A stretch of 5,660 bases of DNA, from contig CAMLLI010000332.1 of assembly GCA_946480685.1 (NCBI GenBank), positions 1 to 5,660 on the forward strand, read 5' to 3'. Made by a program: the position numbers and the translations under genes. Positions 1 through 5,660 of this stretch are shown here, piece by piece. Every line of letters begins with the position of its first letter. Positions within the stretch are counted from its first letter, which is position 1. The notes under the pieces were generated by a model. That model made no database searches and was not told the origin of the DNA. It saw only the letters and a list, made by a program, of their open reading frames with translations. Source of the DNA: an uncultured Flammeovirgaceae bacterium. Lineage in GTDB: Bacteria; Bacteroidota; Bacteroidia; Cytophagales; Cyclobacteriaceae.

Positions 1-1729
1 ACCGGGTAAGGATGGTTGACTTCGAGAGAAAGCCCATGTAGCGTTCATTCTCCACTACCGGTAAATTCCATTCTCCGGTTGATTCAAATTTGGCAAGCAC
101 TTCATATATATTCTCATTGAGCTCAACGACAGCGGGCGGCTTCACCATGAGTTCCTGTACCGTAGTGGTTTCATATTTTGACTGATCGAACATAATGCTC
201 CTGATCTTGTCCAACTGCACCAGCCCGACAAGTTTGTTGTTCTGATCCGTTACCGGGAATATATTTCTCGAAGAAGATGCAATCTGTCTCGTTAAATCTT
301 TCAGCATTGCCGAAACGTTAACGACTGCAAAGTTCTTTTCCACCAGCTCTTTCAGTTCCAGTCGGCTAAGCAACAATTTATCGCGTGTCTCAATTGTTGA
401 ATTCAACATGGTGGATAGTTTTTTAGCTTCCAGAGAAACCGGCTCGAAGAAAAGCACGGTGACAAGACTCAGCGATGAGACAATCATTAACGGAATGATC
501 AGACCATATCCTCCGGTGATCTCTGCTATCAAAAATATAGCGGTTAACGGTGCGTAAAAAATTCCGCTCAGAATTCCCGCCATCGATACGAGTGTAAAAT
601 TACTCACGGGTAAATTGGTGATACCGGTAAGGTTGATCAACCTTGAAAATAAAAAGCCCAGGTATGACCCTATAACCAGTGACGGTGCAAAACTTCCCCC
701 GTTGCCTCCGCTGCCAAGTGTTACCGCGGCTGCTATAGCTTTGAAAATAATCAGCAGTCCTACAAACATCAGGATAGCTCCTTCCGAGTTTGCAAAGCTT
801 TCAATTATACTTCCGTCCAGCATGCGCGCGGGGTTCTTTCCTTCGAGTAATTTGACACCCTCATATCCTTCACCAAACAACGGAGGGAAAACCAGAATGA
901 GTATAAATAGAATTAGCCCACCGACAATCGCCTTTACCCATATATTTTTCATGCGTTCGAAGCGGACTTCGATGCTGTGAAAAATTTTACGATACAACAC
1001 AGACACCAATCCGCAAATGATACCGAGCAATATATAGTATGGAACGTTGTAGTAGTTGAAAGGCTGTTGAAGTTGAAAAGCAATGGTCACGCCTTCGGAA
1101 AGAATGATCTTCGATACAAGCGCACCACATGCAGCAGAGATAATAAGCGGAATGAATGCAGATGCTGTTATATCGGTGAGTAAAACTTCAATTACAAATA
1201 ACACACCTGCCACAGGAGAGTTAAAGGCCGCGGCAATGCCGGCAGCAGCTCCGCAGCCAAGCAATACGGTTCGTTGCTTGTAGGAGAGCTGATACGACTT
1301 GCCATAGTTTGAACCGATCGCAGAACCGGTACTCACCATAGGCGACTCCAGACCAAGCGACCCTCCGAGACCAACGGTGAATGCACTGGTAACGAGATGT
1401 CCATAACATTCTCTGAAATTGATGAGACTTGATTTCTTGACAATGGCATAGACAATATTCGCACTGCCCTTCTTCAGATTTCCATTGAGAAAAAAGCGCG
1501 TAAAGAAAATTGCAAAGAGAATACCGGTAAAAGGCAGAAGTGCAACCAGGAAGAACTCATTGGATTTTTTTGGAAGCGATGCAACATGCTCCATCAAATG
1601 CACAGCATACTTTAAGATGACAGCAAGTATACCGGAAGTCAGTCCAACGAGAATACTGCTAACAATGAGAAAGTTTTTATCAGACACTCTGCTTTTCAGC
1701 AGCAATAAGGGATATTCAAGTATTCGCAT
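1..1729 (-). CDS. ClC-family chloride channel/transporter with C-terminal CBS pair (3'-truncated by window edge)
   Basis: Integral inner-membrane protein of the voltage-gated chloride channel (ClC) family, moving Cl- or similar anions. Reverse-strand translation is open for 576 codons from the ATG at 1729 to the left edge; an in-frame TAG lies nine codons upstream, and this is the first ATG after it. The hydrophobic core spans about residues 19-430. Signature motifs are GLESP at 126-130 with gating glutamate E128, an Ala-rich GAAAGIAAAFNSPVAGV block at 160-176, GGSFAP at 344-349 and Tyr408, matching the anion-coordinating Tyr445 of E. coli ClcA. The first motif (GSGIP in E. coli) is degenerate: G88-S89 followed by ANIVYAI. 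E181-V182 aligns with E202-E203 of E. coli, so the internal proton glutamate is Val. Residues from about 440 form two CBS domains, the second ending in GFLSKSTILTR; probably only a few C-terminal residues are missing. Channel versus exchanger cannot be settled here. Confidence 0.96.
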   Translation of the reverse strand, partial: MRILEYPLLLLKSRVSDKNFLIVSSILVGLTSGILAVILKYAVHLMEHVASLPKKSNEFFLVALLPFTGILFAIFFTRFFLNGNLKKGSANIVYAIVKKSSLINFRECYGHLVTSAFTVGLGGSLGLESPMVSTGSAIGSNYGKSYQLSYKQRTVLLGCGAAAGIAAAFNSPVAGVLFVIEVLLTDITASAFIPLIISAACGALVSKIILSEGVTIAFQLQQPFNYYNVPYYILLGIICGLVSVLYRKIFHSIEVRFERMKNIWVKAIVGGLILFILILVFPPLFGEGYEGVKLLEGKNPARMLDGSIIESFANSEGAILMFVGLLIIFKAIAAAVTLGSGGNGGSFAPSLVIGSYLGFLFSRLINLTGITNLPVSNFTLVSMAGILSGIFYAPLTAIFLIAEITGGYGLIIPLMIVSSLSLVTVLFFEPVSLEAKKLSTMLNSTIETRDKLLLSRLELKELVEKNFAVVNVSAMLKDLTRQIASSSRNIFPVTDQNNKLVGLVQLDKIRSIMFDQSKYETTTVQELMVKPPAVVELNENIYEVLAKFESTGEWNLPVVENERYMGFLSKSTILTR

Positions 1730-2492
1730 TCGATCGGAGACTGTAATATAGGACTAAATTTCTATGCCAGAGGAAAAACTCAAGACTGGTCGATCCATGA
1801 TCAATCTTAGGAATCAGCGAATATAACACACACCCTGCGGTATAAAAAACTGTTTTGAATATCGCTATATTTGAAGCGAAACACTAAGCTATCACTTCGC
1901 TCCTACCTGCATGTGTTCTAAGACAATAAGACTCATTTAGATATATATAGTATACCAACACGCGGCAGGCAATAGCATATTGAGAACTTACTAGTCACGA
2001 CAAGCCACGGATATATAGCCAAACACCACCTCTCATTACTTTCGTCTACACGACCTGTCGCCAACACATCCATGCTTATACGTAGCACATCGAGGTAAAT
2101 CCAACAAGATCGCGCAAACACACGCAAGGGTTCAGAACCAATGCATTTGTAAGGCAAACGGGAGATCGAAGTTCATCAGGATGCCACCTGCTGCTTTAAT
2201 CGAATTACGTTATACACGTGTACCCAGACCGTTGGAAGAAGAAATTGTCCTTGGAAACAACCTGATGCATCACAACCGCAACTACTCCTACGCAAGCGCA
2301 AAACGCATTTGATTATGCGATGGAATCATTTTTTGATAGAATTGTTTATGCGGGTACGATGAGTTTCAAAAAAAGACGGACTGAAAATCAGCGAACACGT
2401 TCATGTTTTTTTTATTTTGTCCCAAAAAACGGTGAGTAACCGCAAGTAGAATGCAAACAGACCTGTGGCGTTTGTTTCGGAATTTTGAAGAT
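1730..2492. other. Long divergent intergenic region, no convincing gene
   Basis: This region separates the divergently transcribed ClC gene and the plus-strand membrane regulator, so it should carry both promoters. I found no clear Bacteroidota promoter pair (TTTG near -33 with TAnnTTTG near -7); the nearest plus-strand match is TTATTTTG at 2412-2419, with no partner upstream. Open frames here are short and have no recognisable motif: a 74-codon minus frame at 1933-2157 and a 43-residue plus frame at 2181-2312. Bases 1981-2160 have 52 C against 31 G on the plus strand and read like non-coding or decayed sequence. A 10-bp palindrome, tacacgtgta, sits at 2213-2222. An AT-rich hairpin (aatat-cgct-atatt) occupies 1858-1871 without a T-run right after it. 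Bases 2451-2492 would be coding if the upstream ATG of the regulator were used. Confidence 0.7.
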
Positions 2493-5027
2493 ATGTTTTC
2501 ACTGATAAAATCATTTTGCTATGTGTCCCTGTTTTTTGCTTTTATTCCCCTGCAAGCAGCACCACCAGGAGGACTAAAGTTTCATGGGAGCGAGCAATCC
2601 ATCAATCAACGCACATCCTATAATGTCTTCGGTGAGAAAACGGCCGAGTTTTCGGATCATTTCGATATAGAGTTCAGCCTGTCGCTCTACCCTACCACCG
2701 AGTTCGGATACATTGTGCGAATCAAAAACAAAGAGAGCAACCGAATTTACAATTTGTTCTACGATGGCCAGGGCGACCATCTTGTTTTCAAATTCAACGA
2801 AGAAGGCAAGAGCAACCTGATCGTTGCCACCATGAACCGTGACGAGTTGCTTGATATGCACTGGTTCAAAATGAAAATTTCGTTCGGACTGAAAACTGAT
2901 TCCATCAAACTTACCGTTCATAACAAAACTTTTGGTTCGGGAAATGGACAGCTTCCGGAATCGTATCATCCCATTATCCTTTTCGGCAAAAGTGATCACA
3001 TCATTGATGTACCTTCTTTCGCTCTGAAAAATCTTTCGATCGGCAACCAGGAGAAATATATCTTTCCACTCAATGAAAGCAAGGGTACCATTGTATACGA
3101 CATACACGGTAGCGCCTTTGGTGAAGTTTCCAATCCGGAGTGGCTGGTGAATGATGCATATCACTGGCGATACAAAGCTTCGTTCAAGTCGCAGTCTGTA
3201 GCAGGTGCAAACTATAATCCTGAAAAGAAAGAGATCTATTATTTCAACCGGGATTCATTGCATATATACAACGTGAGGTCTGGCGATACCGATGCAAAAG
3301 TTTTTACCGAACCATGTCCTGTAAAACTTATACTCGGAACAAACTTCATCGACACGAAGCATAACAAACTATATTCGTACGAGACGTACTACTCACACCC
3401 GAACGAGAATTATACCGGGCCTACCGTAGCGAGTCTCGATCTGAATACCTATCAATGGACCGCTGAAAATTCACAGCAACTGACGAGTCCGTTGCATCAC
3501 CATGGTTCTTATTTCAACACGTCTGCAGAGCAGTACACGATATTCGGTGGCTTCGGAAGAATGCGCTATAGCAAAGACTTTTTCTCATACGATTTGAATA
3601 CGAAGCAGTGGGATACACTTGCCGGATATACCGGAGACTTTTTATCGCCACGCTATTTTTCATCGGTGGGATATTTCAAAAAGACCAATAGCGTTTACGT
3701 TTTTGGTGGCATGGGTAATGAATCCGGAGAACAAACGGTGGGCCGAAAATATTACTATGATCTTTACAAGATCGATCTGGACACCCGCCATGTCACCAAG
3801 CTCTGGGAGATTCCCTGGGAGCGCGACAATGTAGTCCCAGTACGCGGCATGGTTATCCTGGACGATTCATGTTTCTATACATTATGTTATCCGGAGCATT
3901 TCACAGAATCGCTTCTGAAACTATACCGCTTCTCACTGAAAGACGGAAGCTATGAGATACTCGGAGATTCCATTCCTATATTTTCAGACAAGATCACGAC
4001 CAATGCCAACCTATACTACGACAGCATGCTTAACAGTTTATATGCGGTTGTACAGGAATTCGATGATGACATCTCATCAGACCTGAAAGTATATTCGTTG
4101 TCATTTCCTCCGCTTACCGCGCAGGAACTTGCGAGTTACTCACGGGATAAGGGTAGATATACAGTCGCGATCATTGTGGCTGCTATACTATTCGTCATTG
4201 GGGTTGGCTATATGGTATATAAAAAGCGGAAGCCTGAATATAGTTCTGCCGAAGAGAATACTCCGGACGTCTCTCCTTTGACAAGTGAAATACCAGCTGA
4301 TCCTGTGACGCCAACATCGCAGCCGAACTCCATTTACCTGTTCGGAGATTTTACGGTACGCGACCGGAACAACCGTGATATTACCTATATGTTCAGTGCC
4401 CAGTTAAAGCAGATATTCTGTCTCTTGCTGCAATACAGCACGGCTGAAAATGGTATTGCCTCTGCACGACTCAGCAATATACTCTGGCCCGACAAGCCCG
4501 CTGATAAAGTAAAGAACTCAAGAGGCGTTACGATCAATCACTTGCGCAAAGTACTCAGTGAAATGGACGGGATCGAATTGATCTACGACAAAGGTTATTT
4601 CCGACTACAGCAATCGCCTGAGTTTTATTGTGATTACTCGCGTTGCATACAACTCATCTCTGGCAATGAAGTTGAAAAGTATAGGGATGAACTGGTGGAG
4701 ATACTATCACGGGGAAAATTCCTGCAACTCTCGGATCACGCGCTATACGATTCTTTTAAAGAAGAAATGGAGAAGAAACTCGAACCGGTATTGCTATTGG
4801 AAATGGAGAAGAGTTTTGCAGCCGAGTTATATCCTACCACAGTCGCTTTCGCCGAAGCATTGTCCAATATCGATCCGCTGAACGATGCGGCATTAACACT
4901 GCAGGTTAAAGCGATGCAACGATTAAAAATGAATGACGAAGCACGACTCCGCTATCAGACCTTTGTTACCGAGTATAAGAAAGTGATGGGAACTGATTAT
5001 CCTCATCCTTATAAGGCTCTTGGGTGA
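2493..5027 (+). CDS. Membrane-bound one-component regulator: LamG-like + Kelch propeller periplasmic sensor, TM helix, SARP-type DNA-binding domain
   Basis: Predicted transmembrane transcription factor, 844 residues. I chose the ATG at 2493 because it gives a normal 22-residue signal peptide (MFSLIK, hydrophobic core, cleavage near PLQA-APP); the ATG at 2451 adds 14 residues with two acidic ones ahead of it. Residues about 26-216 look like a beta-rich concanavalin/LamG-type domain. Residues about 246-541 hold six Kelch-like repeats, clearest at 348-373 (FGGFGR...SYDLNTKQW) and 401-441 (VFGGMGN...KIDLDTR). A single transmembrane helix at 556-576 is followed by KKRK, placing the C-terminus in the cytosol. 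After a Pro/Ser/Thr-rich linker, residues 613-706 form a winged helix of the OmpR/SARP kind: LSNILWPDKP, recognition-helix region TINHLRKVL, wing YDKGYFRL. Residues about 712-831 are helical and resemble the BTAD/TPR domain that follows SARP domains. The inferred role is to bind a periplasmic ligand, perhaps a glycan, and regulate genes from the membrane; ligand and targets are unknown. Confidence 0.9.
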   Translation: MFSLIKSFCYVSLFFAFIPLQAAPPGGLKFHGSEQSINQRTSYNVFGEKTAEFSDHFDIEFSLSLYPTTEFGYIVRIKNKESNRIYNLFYDGQGDHLVFKFNEEGKSNLIVATMNRDELLDMHWFKMKISFGLKTDSIKLTVHNKTFGSGNGQLPESYHPIILFGKSDHIIDVPSFALKNLSIGNQEKYIFPLNESKGTIVYDIHGSAFGEVSNPEWLVNDAYHWRYKASFKSQSVAGANYNPEKKEIYYFNRDSLHIYNVRSGDTDAKVFTEPCPVKLILGTNFIDTKHNKLYSYETYYSHPNENYTGPTVASLDLNTYQWTAENSQQLTSPLHHHGSYFNTSAEQYTIFGGFGRMRYSKDFFSYDLNTKQWDTLAGYTGDFLSPRYFSSVGYFKKTNSVYVFGGMGNESGEQTVGRKYYYDLYKIDLDTRHVTKLWEIPWERDNVVPVRGMVILDDSCFYTLCYPEHFTESLLKLYRFSLKDGSYEILGDSIPIFSDKITTNANLYYDSMLNSLYAVVQEFDDDISSDLKVYSLSFPPLTAQELASYSRDKGRYTVAIIVAAILFVIGVGYMVYKKRKPEYSSAEENTPDVSPLTSEIPADPVTPTSQPNSIYLFGDFTVRDRNNRDITYMFSAQLKQIFCLLLQYSTAENGIASARLSNILWPDKPADKVKNSRGVTINHLRKVLSEMDGIELIYDKGYFRLQQSPEFYCDYSRCIQLISGNEVEKYRDELVEILSRGKFLQLSDHALYDSFKEEMEKKLEPVLLLEMEKSFAAELYPTTVAFAEALSNIDPLNDAALTLQVKAMQRLKMNDEARLRYQTFVTEYKKVMGTDYPHPYKALG

Positions 5028-5030
5028 TCG

Positions 5031-5044
5031 AGACTTTATAGTCT
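5031..5044. repeat. Inverted repeat just after the regulator stop codon
   Basis: agact-ttat-agtct is a perfect 5-bp inverted repeat with a 4-base loop, beginning four bases after the TGA of the plus-strand regulator. No T-run follows on either strand, so alone it is not a standard intrinsic terminator. The same half-sites recur in swapped order at 5077-5091. It could be an RNA hairpin stabilising the 3' end, a protein-binding site, or chance in AT-rich DNA. Confidence 0.4.
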
Positions 5045-5077
5045 GGCATCAACTTCGCAGTAGTGTCTATAGTTGCT

Positions 5078-5099
5078 AGTCTTTTAGACTTCTTTTTTT
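5078..5099 (+). terminator. Candidate Rho-independent terminator of the plus-strand regulator
   Basis: agtct-ttt-agact (5078-5090) forms a 5-bp hairpin followed directly by TC and a run of seven T (5093-5099), the layout of an intrinsic terminator for the plus-strand gene ending at 5027. The stem is short and AT-rich with a 3-base loop, so efficiency may be low. The T-run reaches the first base of the reverse-complemented stop codon of the convergent gene. Read from the other strand the hairpin has no downstream T-run, so it does not obviously serve the minus-strand gene. Confidence 0.5.
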
Positions 5100-5660
5100 C
5101 AACCAGGAACATTCATTTTCCTTATAAAATCTTCTACCGTTTCATTGTCGGTCAAACCCAATTTCTTCTTCAGGCGATAGCGAGATTTTTTAACACTTTC
5201 GGATGAAATACCTAACATAGTGGCCATTTCTCTTGGCGACAAATCTAATTTAATGAGTGCCGAAAGGCGCAGTTCTGAAACCGTCAGCGCGGGATATTTA
5301 TACTGTAGTTGTTCAAAAAAAGTGGGGTAAATTTCCTTAAATGATTTCTTAAAATTATCCCAGTCTTGCTCTGTGAGAATATTCATTTGAAGTATTCTGT
5401 CAATCTTCTCTATCTGTTCATCTCTGTTAAAATTATTGGTTTTAAATGATTCAAATTCGCGACTTATCTTATCTATAGTATCTGACTTTTCGACTAAGCT
5501 TTGAATGTAAAAAGCTAATTGCTGTTTCTTTAATGCAAATTTTTTCTGGGTGACTAGTCTATATCTATTGTAGAGCAGAAAACTAATTATAAGTAACCCG
5601 ACTAATGCGCCTATAGATACATTCCTTCGAAATGCCAGCAAGGCTACCTCCGCTTCCTTT
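5099..5660 (-). CDS. C-terminal half of a membrane-anchored LuxR-type HTH regulator (probably TPR-containing; 5'-truncated by window edge)
   Basis: 186 residues are visible before the TGA at 5099-5101, and the frame stays open through the right edge (KEAEVA precedes the TTG codon at 5641), so the TTG is almost certainly internal and the true start lies outside. Visible order: a short charged stretch, one transmembrane helix (about residues 14-30, VSIGALVGLLIISFLLY) followed by NRYR, a Lys/Gln/Glu-rich probable coiled coil, then a C-terminal HTH. The block around EIYPTFFEQLQYKYP, LTVSELRLSALIKLDLSPREMATMLGIS and SESVKKSRYRLKKKLGL is typical of Bacteroidota regulators with N-terminal TPRs, one membrane helix and a GerE/LuxR-like helix-turn-helix. 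TPRs are not in the window and are inferred from the family. The visible part is AT-rich compared with the other genes (lines counted range from about 28 to 43 percent GC). It converges on the SARP-type regulator, 71 bases away; its signal and targets are unknown. Confidence 0.88.
   Translation of the reverse strand, partial: KEAEVALLAFRRNVSIGALVGLLIISFLLYNRYRLVTQKKFALKKQQLAFYIQSLVEKSDTIDKISREFESFKTNNFNRDEQIEKIDRILQMNILTEQDWDNFKKSFKEIYPTFFEQLQYKYPALTVSELRLSALIKLDLSPREMATMLGISSESVKKSRYRLKKKLGLTDNETVEDFIRKMNVPG

Noticed and set aside
615..1751. Plus-strand open frames of 66-121 codons at 615-980, 977-1183, 1083-1283 and 1485-1751, and a 62-codon minus frame at 1221-1409
   Set aside because: All overlap the ClC gene, whose full-length minus-strand translation has all family motifs in one uninterrupted frame.
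1858..1871. AT-rich hairpin aatat-cgct-atatt as a terminator
   Set aside because: No T-run directly follows on either strand and no gene ends nearby.
1933..2157. 74-codon minus-strand open frame in the intergenic region
   Set aside because: Rich in Cys, Trp and Tyr, with no domain character or ribosome site; it looks like translated non-coding DNA.
2367..2432. Two A-tracts, caaaaaaagacgg at 2367 and caaaaaacgg at 2423, as an operator pair
   Set aside because: Low-complexity similarity only, expected in AT-rich upstream DNA.
2451..2453. ATG at 2451 as start of the membrane regulator
   Set aside because: It would put 14 residues including Asp and Glu before the signal peptide's basic end; the ATG at 2493 gives a standard signal peptide. 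Not excluded, since neither has a strong ribosome site.
2574..3164. 196-codon open frame on the minus strand opposite the regulator's N-terminal domain
   Set aside because: It lies wholly antisense to a gene with coherent signal peptide and domains, and shows no recognisable motif; a shadow of the plus-strand codon pattern.
3619..4881. Plus-strand frames at 3619-3834 and 4630-4881
   Set aside because: Out-of-frame shadows inside the Kelch/SARP regulator; no independent coding signal.
5639..5641. TTG as start of the right-hand regulator (180 residues)
   Set aside because: The frame continues upstream to the window edge with KEAEVA, and the TM-coiled coil-HTH architecture normally follows an N-terminal sensor, so the codon is an internal leucine.

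Overview
The window looks like a piece of a Bacteroidota chromosome, probably Cytophagales or Chitinophagales. The evidence is the gene repertoire: a CBS-tailed ClC anion transporter of the GLESP / GGSFAP type, a membrane-bound regulator joining a sugar-lectin/Kelch sensor to a SARP-like DNA-binding domain, and the C-terminal half of a membrane-anchored LuxR-type regulator of the kind that usually carries TPRs. GC content is moderate, and none of the starts has a strong Shine-Dalgarno sequence. The phylum call rests on family recognition by eye, not on a search.

Layout: (1) 1-1729, minus strand: ClC chloride channel/transporter, cut off at the left edge just before its C-terminus. (2) 1730-2492: about 760 bases between divergently transcribed genes. 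It carries no convincing gene and holds the regulatory regions for both neighbours; part of it (about 1930-2170) is C-over-G skewed and may be an interspersed or decayed sequence. (3) 2493-5027, plus strand: an 844-residue one-component membrane regulator made of a signal peptide, a concanavalin/LamG-like domain, a six-bladed Kelch-like propeller, one transmembrane helix, a winged-helix DNA-binding domain and a helical BTAD-like tail. (4) 5028-5098: a short convergent intergenic region with two inverted repeats, one a plausible intrinsic terminator for the plus-strand gene. (5) 5099-5660, minus strand: the C-terminal half of a membrane-anchored HTH regulator whose N-terminus lies beyond the right edge.

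The most notable feature is the central gene. Its domain order implies a ToxR/CadC-like protein: the sensor is in the periplasm, one helix crosses the inner membrane, and the DNA-binding domain stays tethered at the membrane. A second membrane-tethered transcription factor lies tail to tail with it. There is no direct evidence that the two regulators act together, or that either controls the ClC gene. The ClC protein also has a channel-like residue where ClC exchangers such as the E. coli protein have their internal proton glutamate. I saw no tRNA, rRNA, CRISPR array, insertion sequence or phage gene.
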